Of a stretch of DNA of 36,092 bases, positions 16,701-23,417 are shown one piece after another. Below the pieces are notes generated by a model that did not search any database, was not told the origin of the DNA, and saw only the letters and a list, made by a program, of their open reading frames with translations. Position 1 is the first letter of the stretch. Each line of letters begins with the position of its first letter. The stretch is from Armatimonadetes bacterium 13_1_40CM_64_14 (GTDB taxonomy: Bacteria; Sysuimicrobiota; Sysuimicrobiia; Sysuimicrobiales; Kaftiobacteriaceae), in assembly GCA_001917855.1 (NCBI GenBank), contig MNEU01000027.1, positions 1 to 36,092 on the forward strand, read 5' to 3'. The position numbers and the translations under genes are program-made.

Positions 16701-17099
16701 TCAATGCAGGCGCACGTTCGCGGCGTCGGAACTCACCGAGCGGGTTAGCAGCCGGTTAGCAACCTCGGCGGCGCGCTCCTGGCCCGTCCCGTGCACGTAG
16801 GTCCAGCGCCTCAAGACAATCGATGCGGAGAATTGGCACTGCGGCTGGAAGTAACCGCAGATCGCCATCAGCGTGTTTGAGAAGTGTCCTGCTGGGTTTC
16901 CTGCCGCCGCCGGAGTCCCTTGCATCCGGCAGCGGGCCGCGCAGTACCACTGCGACCGTCGGCGGGGGAGGAACCACTCGCCGCAACCCCTGCAAAGACG
17001 CCGTCTCGGCAGATGGCGCCTCCGCGATGCAATCTGACGGCACCGAGCGGAGGACAACGGATGGATCACCTGCGTGACGTTGACTTCATTGAAAAGCAT
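16701..17099 (-). pseudogene. Zinc-knuckle ORF with a tyrosine-recombinase-like tail, probably a degraded integrase region
   Basis: The 132-residue frame is a mosaic. Residues about 33-60 (RRLCRGCGEWFLPRRRSQWY, then CAARC) form a CxxC-x13-CxxxC zinc-knuckle pattern. The C-terminal part reads SASIVLRRWTYVHGTGQERA then AEVANRLL. That resembles the end of phage-type tyrosine integrases, where a THxxY-like segment with the nucleophile Tyr is followed by a charged helix ending in a D/NRLL motif. The conserved LGH and R-H-R box upstream are absent, so it cannot be a working recombinase. Its stop lies 9 nt from the 3' end of tRNA-Gly, a classic place for the integrase end of a tRNA-integrated element. 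Both assignments are by eye and tentative; neither half may be expressed. Confidence 0.4.
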
Positions 17100-17286
17100 G
17101 GCGGTTTCCGCGAATGCCCAAGCGTCAGAAGACTTGAGCTTAACGACAGGTCAGGTAGCGCAGGTCCTTAGAATCGCGCAATCCCCTGCGTCGCGGTGGG
17201 AAAACGGCACACGAAGGATTCACCCGGCGTTTGAACGACTGATCGGGCTCACCCTCTCGCGCAGTGCGGCCGGACCACACACCTAG
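17098..17286 (+). CDS. Small HTH protein (XRE/excisionase-like)
   Basis: 62 residues with a helix-turn-helix pattern: LTTGQVAQVLRIAQSPASRW, then ENGTRRIHPAFERLIGLTL. The first part resembles MerR/excisionase-type LTTGQVAxLLGVS, the second an XRE-type recognition helix (SRWENG). There is no good Shine-Dalgarno at ATG 17098. Instead GGAGG at 17049-17053 serves an ATG at 17061 in another frame (MDHLRDVDFIEKHGG...). A one-base shift near 17140 (RRLE then LTTGQVA) would join that start to the HTH. So the gene is either short or frameshifted. Placed divergent to the integrase-like ORF, it fits a small element regulator or directionality factor. Confidence 0.45.
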   Translation: MAVSANAQASEDLSLTTGQVAQVLRIAQSPASRWENGTRRIHPAFERLIGLTLSRSAAGPHT

Positions 17287-17309
17287 CGACTTCAGAGGAG
17301 GTGGTGGAG

Positions 17310-17420
17310 ATGGGCGAGGGCGTCAAAAAGATCGTTAGAAAGCCAACGCTCACGCCGCCAGAACCCGCGTCAGACGTGGGGATTGAGAGCCAAAGTGAGC
17401 GTTGGCCCGCGGAGCCGTAG
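17310..17420 (+). CDS. 36-residue ORF with strong SD that ends inside a tRNA remnant
   Basis: ATG 17310 to TAG 17418-17420. AGGAGGTGGTGG directly upstream is one of the best ribosome-binding sites in the window. The peptide begins MGEGVKKIVRKPTLTPPEP and is basic then Pro/Glu-rich; no family recognised. It starts 23 bp after the HTH gene. Its last eight codons lie in tRNA-like sequence, which suggests that a longer gene was cut by an insertion or recombination at that point. Confidence 0.35.
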   Translation: MGEGVKKIVRKPTLTPPEPASDVGIESQSERWPAEP

Positions 17421-17449
17421 GTCGTGGGTTCAAATCCTGCCAGGCGCGC
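17397..17449 (+). other. tRNA 3'-half remnant (Arg-like)
   Basis: GAGCGTTGGC, then GTAGGTCGTGGGTTCAAATCC and TGCCAGGCGCGC, follow the consensus of a tRNA D-stem 3' strand, anticodon stem, variable loop, T arm (GTGGG-TTCAAAT-CCTGC) and acceptor 3' strand. The matching 5' acceptor (GCGCGCC) is absent, the loop lacks U33, and no CCA follows. It is therefore a remnant and not a functional tRNA. The isotype is uncertain. It may be an attachment-site scar. Confidence 0.55.
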
Positions 17450-17673
17450 GAGTCCTGCAGATTCTCATGGTCTCCCACCGTCTGCGCATCCGTTGCTCAT
17501 CGAGGAGGGCTGCCGTTTACGGTGAATGACTTCTCGTAAAAATTGGTCGTCTGGTCATGCGGTTAGAAACCCGGCGACTCGGAGACGATGCACCACGTTG
17601 CTAAGTTGTCAGGGACCAGAGGCCGGACCAGAATCCAGTCCCCCGGCTACGTTGCTCTATCGCTCGGACGGCA

Positions 17674-17689
17674 ATCACTTTAAGGTGAT
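17674..17689. promoter_or_regulatory. 16-bp near-palindrome, operator-like
   Basis: ATCACTTTAAGGTGAT pairs at seven of eight half-site positions around TTAA. Size and symmetry fit a dimeric HTH repressor site, but no promoter or regulated gene is evident next to it. Could also be chance. Confidence 0.3.
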
Positions 17690-17726
17690 CGTCGGGCTCT
17701 GAAGGTGAACATTCCCTAAACCCCCC

Positions 17727-17774
17727 TATATACCTCCTCTCAATTCAGCGTAAATATACCTCGCCATAGAGGTA
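17727..17774. repeat. Repeated ATATACCTC with inverted GAGGTA
   Basis: ATATACCTC occurs at 17728-17736 and 17754-17762, 26 bp apart. The second copy forms a TACCTC-6 nt-GAGGTA inverted repeat ending at 17774. It may be an iterated protein-binding site of the suspected mobile element. No function assigned. Confidence 0.4.
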
Positions 17775-17979
17775 AGCAACAGGCAGCAGGAGACTTAGGC
17801 TAGTAGGAGGAATACATCTGGGGCCATGCTGGATTCCCCCGGCGTCGCGTCTTCCGCTCCCGTAGGTTGGGACTCCTCGTCAAAATTCTTCAAGTGTTCT
17901 GGTCAATAATCGTCCCTCACTGAAAGGGCGTTGCCCTCCGCTTCGCCGATGCGGGAGTTGACAGAAGCGGTATCTCCCT

Positions 17980-18011
17980 GGCCTACCTCTCCGCCGGCCT
18001 ACCTCTCCGCC
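17980..18011. repeat. Perfect 16-bp tandem duplication
   Basis: GGCCTACCTCTCCGCC is present twice head-to-tail, ending 7 bp from the stop of the convergent ATP-grasp gene. It is a recent slippage or a duplication scar in the non-coding stretch. Confidence 0.85.
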
Positions 18012-18018
18012 GCGCAGG

Positions 18019-19065
18019 TCACGACGAACGCGCAACAGCCGCGCCGGTCGCCGCCCGCTTCTCCAGGTAGTCCACGAAGACCGGCACCGGGTCGAAGCCC
18101 ACGACCCGGGGCGCGTCGGTGACGAAGTTCGAGAGTACGTTGATGTCGTAGAAGTAAAGGCGCCCGTCCCGCTCGCTGATCAGGTACTCGATCCCGCCGA
18201 CATCAATGCGGGCGGCCTGCGCGATGCGCAGCACCTGGGCGACGATCTCCTGTGGCGGCGTGTACCCCTCCACACGCAGGTTCGTGCGGGGCAGGTCCAC
18301 CGGGCAGTAATCCAGGGCCGATGACGATGCCGCGGGTTCCTTCTCGGGCTGTGGCAGCAAAACCACGGGCGGGCTCGCGGCGACCGTCCCATTGGGCTGG
18401 CAGATGTCGGCCGGGCACAGGTTGAACCCTGCCGACGGGTTCGGGAAGACCCTGATCGCGTAGAGGAACCGACCGTCCAGCACCTCGACGCGGACGATCG
18501 AGCCGCGAACCGGCGCGTGATATTCTTGGACGAGCGCGGTGTGATCGATCCCGAGGTCGAGGACCCTGCCGGCGACGGCCGCTTCGAGATCCTTCAGCGC
18601 GTCAAAGCGCTGAATCTTCGCGCCGCTGCCCCCAATGTTCGGCTTCACCAGCAGCGGAAACGCCAGGTGGCGAGCGGCATCGACGGCCTGCGCGGGCGCG
18701 TTGATCACGCGCGTGCACGGATGCGGCATGCCCAGCCGGCTGAGCAGGCTGATCTGTGCGGTCTTGGAGAGTTCAAGGCCGAAGGCGTCAGCGCCGTTCA
18801 CAACAGGCACGCCCATGATCTCCAAGTGCCGCAGGTAGGCCAATGAGGCAAAGATCGCGTGCCCGTGCCCCCGCACGTAGGCCGACGGGCTCATCCGGTT
18901 CAGCACCAGCGCGTACGACGCGGTACCGTCGGCCGGATTGAAGTTCAGGGATGTCGCCAGGATGCGGTCGTACTCGATGCCCCGGCGATCGAGTTCCGCA
19001 AACAGCGGGCCGAACCATTCAGGATGTTCGTATAGCACTCCAAGGTGTGGCGATTCGGATGACAT
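18019..19065 (-). CDS. Orphan ATP-grasp ligase (RimK/D-Ala ligase fold)
   Basis: 348 residues from ATG 19065 (MSSESPHLGVLYEHPEWFGP); the track start adds 27 residues of low-quality leader. The N-terminal pre-ATP-grasp domain runs to NGADAFGLELSKTAQISLLS. Then come the ATP-binding lysine and glycine loop FPLLVKPNIGGSGAKIQRF, the adenine-site strand ALVQEYHAPVRGSIVRVEVL, and the Mg-binding end IDVGGIEYLISERDGRLYFYDINVLSNF (E and N ligands). Such enzymes join a carboxylate to an amine or similar nucleophile through an acyl-phosphate. Substrate unknown: no lysine or peptide biosynthesis genes are adjacent. It lies between two tRNA-derived sequences and may be cargo of the suspected island or the flank of it. 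Confidence 0.82.
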   Translation of the reverse strand: MSSESPHLGVLYEHPEWFGPLFAELDRRGIEYDRILATSLNFNPADGTASYALVLNRMSPSAYVRGHGHAIFASLAYLRHLEIMGVPVVNGADAFGLELSKTAQISLLSRLGMPHPCTRVINAPAQAVDAARHLAFPLLVKPNIGGSGAKIQRFDALKDLEAAVAGRVLDLGIDHTALVQEYHAPVRGSIVRVEVLDGRFLYAIRVFPNPSAGFNLCPADICQPNGTVAASPPVVLLPQPEKEPAASSSALDYCPVDLPRTNLRVEGYTPPQEIVAQVLRIAQAARIDVGGIEYLISERDGRLYFYDINVLSNFVTDAPRVVGFDPVPVFVDYLEKRAATGAAVARSS

Positions 19066-19643
19066 GCATCGGACCCCCATTTCCGGCACCCTGATAGTCG
19101 CCGCAGGCAAAGCCTCAGCGGCCCGAACGGGCACCGCAGATCTCAATTGTCGGGCGGAGCGGGTGCAGTCTAGACCGGACGGAACGGCGAAGGCACGCGG
19201 GCCTTCGCCCAGGGACAGATGCAGTCTCGGGGACGAGGCAGGAATTCTCTGTGCAGTACTCGATGCGCGTCCATGCGCGTCACTTGCCCCATAGCATACT
19301 ACAAGGGCTCGACCGCCTCAACAACATGTACTGTCAGTAGATGCCGCCCGCTTTGGGCAACGCCAGAGTTCCGGTCTTAACAAAGCCGGCGATGCGGGTG
19401 CGATTCCCGTTGCCCGCTCCACAGGCTTCACGTCCCTTCCGGTTGCGCATGAGGATCAGCGCCTTCCGTAGATCGCCTCGAATCTCCGCAGTGCTAACAC
19501 GGGTTCCAAATCGCTGCGTGTTACCGTCCTGCTGATCAAATGACCTATGCCAGACTGAGCACCGGCCCCACAACTGACAGGTCTGGTTTCCGGTGTAAGA
19601 TGAAGACGGACGCTTCGTCGCTCACGGAGAGGTACTCAGAGCC
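19066..19643. other. Intergenic stretch between divergent ATP-grasp and DtxR genes
   Basis: The only feature recognised is the tRNA remnant at 19365-19421. The minus-strand ORF at 19334-19573 (containing GNGNRTR) is antisense to it and is a familiar translation artefact of tRNA sequence. Promoters for both flanking genes should lie here, but I see no clear -35/-10 pair. Confidence 0.4.
19365..19421 (+). other. tRNA 3' remnant, partial copy of the tRNA-Gly end
   Basis: 19383-19421 matches the last 39 nt of tRNA-Gly (16654-16692) at 36 positions, including the terminal CCA. Upstream, AGAG-TTCCGG-TCTT still resembles the D and anticodon stems, but the anticodon loop is enlarged and the D arm is missing. 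The T loop reads TGC in place of the near-universal TTC. It is not a functional tRNA; it is a candidate attR site or a decayed tRNA. Confidence 0.65.
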
Positions 19644-20378
19644 ATGCCGGCGCCACTGAGCCAGGCCACCCAGGATTACCTGAAGGCGGTCTTCACGCTG
19701 GCCCAAAGCGAGCATCCGGTCACCACGACGCGACTCGCCGAGCACCTCGGCGTCGCGCCCGCATCCGTCACGAATATGATGAAGCGGCTCGCCCGAATCC
19801 GACTGGTGCGTCACACCCCCTACCACGGCGTTGAGCTCACCGATCACGGGGAGAGAGTAGCTCTCGAGGTGATCCGGCACCACCGGCTACTGGAGTTGTA
19901 CCTCAGCCGGGCGCTGGGGATGCGCTTGGACCGCGTGCACGGCGAAGCCGACCGGCTGGAGCACGTTATCTCTGAGGAACTGGAAGAGCAGATTGCTTCA
20001 GCGCTCGGGCAGCCGGATCTGGATCCGCACGGCGACCCCATCCCAACGAAAGCGGGAGGCATCATCGTAAAGCCCGGGCGGGTCTTGACGGATGCCCGAC
20101 CAGGCGGGCGTGTGCGCGTCGTCCGTGTCAGTGACCGCAGCGAAAAGATCGTCCGAGAGTTGACCGCGGCCGGTTTGCTGCCGGGTGTCCTGGCAGAGGT
20201 CGTGGCCGTGGGCCCGCATCGGGTGGATGTACGCATCGAGGGCCGGACTCATCGCATCAGCGCGGCTCTGGCCGCCGCCATCTATGTGACCGACCTCGAG
20301 GCGGGGGACCGCCGAGCGCGCCGGCAGCCACTGGACCCCGGGGGGTCCTTGCAGACTCGCCGGGTCCCGGACGCGTAG
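19644..20378 (+). CDS. DtxR/MntR-family metal-dependent repressor with manganese-type ligands
   Basis: 244 residues. The winged HTH covers residues 5-70 (TQDYLKAVFTLAQ, TTTRLAEHLGVAPASVTNMM). The dimerisation and metal domain has RHHRLLELYLSRALGM and VHGEADRLEHVISEELEEQI, followed by DPHGDPIP. A C-terminal FeoA/SH3-like domain (GGRVRVVRVSDRSEKIVREL, GLLPGVLAEVVAVGPHRVDVRIEG) gives the long DtxR architecture. Ligands by alignment: H80, E84, H99 (ancillary site) and D11, D103, E106, H107 (primary site). DtxR uses Met10 and Cys102 where this protein has Asp; Bacillus MntR uses Asp8 and Glu99. The primary site is thus MntR-like, so Mn(II) sensing is more likely than Fe(II). SD-like GGAGAGG lies upstream of ATG 19644. 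The target may be the MbfA-like exporter (inference). Confidence 0.88.
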   Translation: MPAPLSQATQDYLKAVFTLAQSEHPVTTTRLAEHLGVAPASVTNMMKRLARIRLVRHTPYHGVELTDHGERVALEVIRHHRLLELYLSRALGMRLDRVHGEADRLEHVISEELEEQIASALGQPDLDPHGDPIPTKAGGIIVKPGRVLTDARPGGRVRVVRVSDRSEKIVRELTAAGLLPGVLAEVVAVGPHRVDVRIEGRTHRISAALAAAIYVTDLEAGDRRARRQPLDPGGSLQTRRVPDA

Positions 20379-20412
20379 CAGGTTTGGGCAGCTTCTGCGG
20401 GTTTGTCTGGGC

Positions 20413-22449
20413 TTACGATTCCGTCGCGAGAAAGATCTCTGACATTCTCGGATCGAAGTGCTGTCCTGCTTGCTCTCGAATGTACTGCCGCACCTTGTCC
20501 TCCGGCCACCCCTTCCGATAAATACGATCGGATCGCAACGCGTCCCACACATCCACGACTGCAAAAATCCGGGCGACCTGGGGAATCAGCTCCCCTTTCA
20601 GCCCTCGGGGATACCCGGTCCCATCCCACTTCTCATGATGGCAATAGGGGATGTCGAGGGCGGGGCGGAGGTAGGGGATGGATGATAAGAACTCATAGGC
20701 GTAGATCGGGTGCTGCTCAATGACCTTCCGCTCCTCAGGTGTAAGCGGTCCGGGCTTCAGGAGCACCGCATCGGGGATCGCCATCTTCCCGATGTCATGC
20801 AACAACGCTCCCCGGTAGACGTGGGTGAGATCCGCTTCAGAGACTCCCATCGAGCGCGCCAGATGGACTGTGAGATCAGTAACCCGTTGCGTGTGGCCCT
20901 CTGTTTCTTTGTCGCGCAGGTCCAGAGCACGCACCCATCCTTCCAGAGTGTTATCGTAGGCTACTTTCAGCTCGAGGTTGGCGGTCTGCAGGTTCGCGAA
21001 CAGGTTCACGTTGTCCACGGCAATGGCCGCTTGCCCGGCTAGCGTCTTGAAGAAATCGAGCCAGTTGTGGTCGGCGTGCAGCGGGCTGCGATGAAATACC
21101 TCTAGGACCCCCTCGATCTGCCCTTTCGCCACGAGCGGGGCCGCGTGGTATGCCACGAATCGTTCTTTTTTCAAGAGGTCGCTCCGTGTGAACGTGCGCC
21201 CGGCCTCGGGCAGGTTCGGACTATGCATCAGGCGGCGCTCGAGCGCCGCCCGACCTGCGAAGCCCTCTCCCAAACGCAGCCGAGTCCGGCCGATTTCGTC
21301 GGACTGAAAGCCGCGCGCCGCCGCCACTTCCAACACCTGATTGTGGGGGTTTAAGAGAAGAATGGCCGCTGCATCCACCTGGAGTTGGGTGGTGGCCTGC
21401 TCCAGCACGACGTTGAGGGCCAAGGAGAGGTCAAGACTGGAGGCAATCGCCAAGTCAATCGCCCGCAGCGCGGTCAACCGGTTGAGGTGGCGCTTGACCT
21501 GCTCTTCCGCCTGTTTCCGCTCGCTCATGTCCCGCCCAATGCCCTGCACACCCACCGGCACGCCGTCCCGTTGGACCAGCGTCGTACTGATCTCTACCGG
21601 GACTCGGCGGCCGTCTTTGCGCACCACCTCCAGCTCGTAGGTGGTCGCCTCCTCGCCGCCGAGCTTCGCGGCCATCATTGCCCGGGCGGTGTCGAGGTGT
21701 TCGGGCGCGAGCACATCCGTGATGTTCTTTTGGAGAGCCTCGGCGCGAGGATAGCCGCTGAGTCTCTCGGCGGCTGCGTTCACGGAGGTAAAATTCCCCT
21801 TCAAGTCGATCGTGAAGATAGCGTCCGTGGCATTTTCAAAGAGCGACCGATACCGTTTCTCACTCTGCCGCAGGACTTCTTCTCCTTGCTTCCGCGCGGT
21901 GATGTCGGTCAAAATCCCGACGTAGTATTCTACGCGTCCTTGAGGGTTGAACACCGCGCGGGCGCGGTCTTGCACCCAGATCGCCGAGCCGTCGTAGCGT
22001 CGATACTGCGTTTCGAAATCCACGAGCACGCGTTCACCCTCGATCATCGCCTGCCACCGCTGCCGGTCGTCGAGGTTCACGTACAGGTCGCCGGCGCGGA
22101 TCGCGAGCAGAGCCTCCCGGGTCGGATACCCGAGCATGCGCACCATCGTGGGATTGGCATCGAGAATCTGGCCATCGGGGGTCGACTGGTACAGGCCGAC
22201 GGGCAGCCCGCTCCAGACGTCGGAGTAGTCGTGTGAACGCGTGTCACGCCCACTCTCCGGACGAAGGGCCGCTGGCTCGACAGATGATCGAATGCGTGCC
22301 TTCACACCGGACTCCACGAGCGAGGATGGGTCGGCGGGACCCTCGTAGGGAAAATGCCACGAGATCCGAGAGGTTAGTCCGTAAGGATACGTACACGGTG
22401 GTGGGGAAAAGACCTGAGGCAAGTGGGTGGAAAGGTCTTGAGTCCGCAT
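20413..22449 (-). CDS. PAS-PAS-GAF-HD-GYP signalling protein (predicted c-di-GMP phosphodiesterase)
   Basis: 678 residues from ATG 22449, preceded by GGGGGG 4 nt upstream. A GTG at 22305 with GGAG 6 nt upstream would give 630 residues and removes a non-conserved leader; I cannot decide between them. PAS1 spans about 75-190 (GLYQSTPDGQILDANPTMVRMLGY ... VGILTDITARKQ). PAS2 spans about 200-315 (YRSLFENATDAIFTIDLKG ... GIGRDMSERKQAEE). GAF spans about 330-480 (LALNVVLEQATTQLQVDAAAILLL). HD-GYP spans about 500-675 with EGHTQRVTDLTVHLA, LLHDIGKMAIPDAVLLKPGPLTPEE and the GYP signature HHEKWDGTGYPRGLKG. It is likely cytosolic: no TM segment is seen. HD-GYP enzymes hydrolyse c-di-GMP or related dinucleotides. 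Confidence 0.93.
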   Translation of the reverse strand: MRTQDLSTHLPQVFSPPPCTYPYGLTSRISWHFPYEGPADPSSLVESGVKARIRSSVEPAALRPESGRDTRSHDYSDVWSGLPVGLYQSTPDGQILDANPTMVRMLGYPTREALLAIRAGDLYVNLDDRQRWQAMIEGERVLVDFETQYRRYDGSAIWVQDRARAVFNPQGRVEYYVGILTDITARKQGEEVLRQSEKRYRSLFENATDAIFTIDLKGNFTSVNAAAERLSGYPRAEALQKNITDVLAPEHLDTARAMMAAKLGGEEATTYELEVVRKDGRRVPVEISTTLVQRDGVPVGVQGIGRDMSERKQAEEQVKRHLNRLTALRAIDLAIASSLDLSLALNVVLEQATTQLQVDAAAILLLNPHNQVLEVAAARGFQSDEIGRTRLRLGEGFAGRAALERRLMHSPNLPEAGRTFTRSDLLKKERFVAYHAAPLVAKGQIEGVLEVFHRSPLHADHNWLDFFKTLAGQAAIAVDNVNLFANLQTANLELKVAYDNTLEGWVRALDLRDKETEGHTQRVTDLTVHLARSMGVSEADLTHVYRGALLHDIGKMAIPDAVLLKPGPLTPEERKVIEQHPIYAYEFLSSIPYLRPALDIPYCHHEKWDGTGYPRGLKGELIPQVARIFAVVDVWDALRSDRIYRKGWPEDKVRQYIREQAGQHFDPRMSEIFLATES

Positions 22450-22541
22450 GCTGCCCCCCTAAGCGAGGGATGCATTCCAGGCGTGTGTCGCTACACTGGC
22501 CGACCAGGAGAGGACCAAGACTGGACCGAACCGTACCGTCC

Positions 22542-23408
22542 ATGACGGCGCGCATTCTCGACGGCAAAGCGCTTGCCGCGCAGATCGAAGCGGAAGCCGC
22601 CTCCCAGGCGGCGGCGTTGACCCAGCGCTACGGGATGTCTCCCGCGCTCGCGGCAATCCTCGTGGGCGACGATCCGGCGTCGGCATTGTATGTGCGACGC
22701 AAGGCGGAGGCGTTCGGCCGCGCGGGCTTGCGATCTGAGACGTTTCACTTGTCCGCGGATACTCCCGAGCCCGAGGTGCTGGCCCTGATCGCCGATTTGA
22801 ACGCGCGCGCTGACATCCACGGCATCCTACCCCAACAGCCCATGCCCCCGCAGATCACCCCGCGCACCGTGTTCGAGCACGTCGATCCCGCTAAGGACGT
22901 CGACGGCCTGGGTCCGATCAACATGGCCGCTCTCCTCGTGGGCCGTCCCCGCCTGGTGCCGAATACTCCGGCGGGAATCATGCGGTTGCTTCAACACACG
23001 GGAGTCGATCCGACCGGGAAGGAAGCGGTGGTGATTGGCCGGAGCGTCATCGTTGGGCGCCCGGTCGCCGTGCTGCTGCTGCAGGCCAACGCTACGGTCA
23101 CCTGGTGCCATACCAAGACACGGGATTTGGCCTCCCACACCGGTCGGGCAGACATCCTCGTTGTCGCCGCAGGGAAGGCCCGCCTCGTCACCGGGAGCAT
23201 GATCAAGCCCGGCGCCGTGGTGATCGACGTGGGCATCAACCGCATCGAAGGCAAACTGGTCGGAGACGTTGACTTTCCTTCCGCATCCGCCGTCGCGGGG
23301 TGGATCACCCCCGTGCCGGGGGGAGTGGGTCCGATGACAATCGCCATGCTATTGAAGAATACCGTTCAAGCGGCCGAGGCCCAATTCCACGCGGCCCGTC
23401 ACGTTTAG
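22542..23408 (+). CDS. folD: Bifunctional methylenetetrahydrofolate dehydrogenase/cyclohydrolase
   Basis: FolD converts 5,10-methylene-THF to 10-formyl-THF in one-carbon metabolism. ATG 22542 (MTARILDGKALAAQI) gives 288 residues, the standard length; the track start at 22233 adds 103 residues of non-family sequence. Motifs: ALAAILVGDDPASALYVRRKAEA with the catalytic Tyr and Lys; HGILPQQPMP, a variant of the usual ILVQLPLP; PAKDVDGLGPINM; EAVVIGRSVIVGRPVAVLLL with NADP contacts; ATVTWCHTKT; and WITPVPGGVGPMTIAMLLKNT. It stands divergent from the HD-GYP gene and 9 bp upstream of folC, so folate genes form an operon here. Confidence 0.94.
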   Translation: MTARILDGKALAAQIEAEAASQAAALTQRYGMSPALAAILVGDDPASALYVRRKAEAFGRAGLRSETFHLSADTPEPEVLALIADLNARADIHGILPQQPMPPQITPRTVFEHVDPAKDVDGLGPINMAALLVGRPRLVPNTPAGIMRLLQHTGVDPTGKEAVVIGRSVIVGRPVAVLLLQANATVTWCHTKTRDLASHTGRADILVVAAGKARLVTGSMIKPGAVVIDVGINRIEGKLVGDVDFPSASAVAGWITPVPGGVGPMTIAMLLKNTVQAAEAQFHAARHV

Positions 23409-23417
23409 CCCCCGCCG

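Larger units (their letters stand above)
17421..18018. other. About 600 bp without a recognised gene
   Basis: No ORF with coding character or Shine-Dalgarno was found on either strand. The stretch looks less GC-rich than its surroundings. It contains a near-palindrome (17674-17689), a repeated TATACCTC element with an inverted copy (17727-17774), and a 16-bp tandem duplication (17980-18011). A TAGGAGGAAT sequence near 17811 could be a ribosome-binding site, but the nearest ATG is 15 nt away and opens only 27 codons. Confidence 0.5.

Noticed and set aside
17931-18122. Possible integrase C-terminal fragment (GISLAYLS-like) near the 16-bp repeat
   Set aside because: Only a few residues resemble the motif and the match is created partly by the tandem repeat; too weak to claim.
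19334-19573. 79-residue minus ORF containing GNGNRTR
   Set aside because: It is antisense to the tRNA remnant; GNRTR-type peptides are well-known artefacts of translating tRNA 3' ends.
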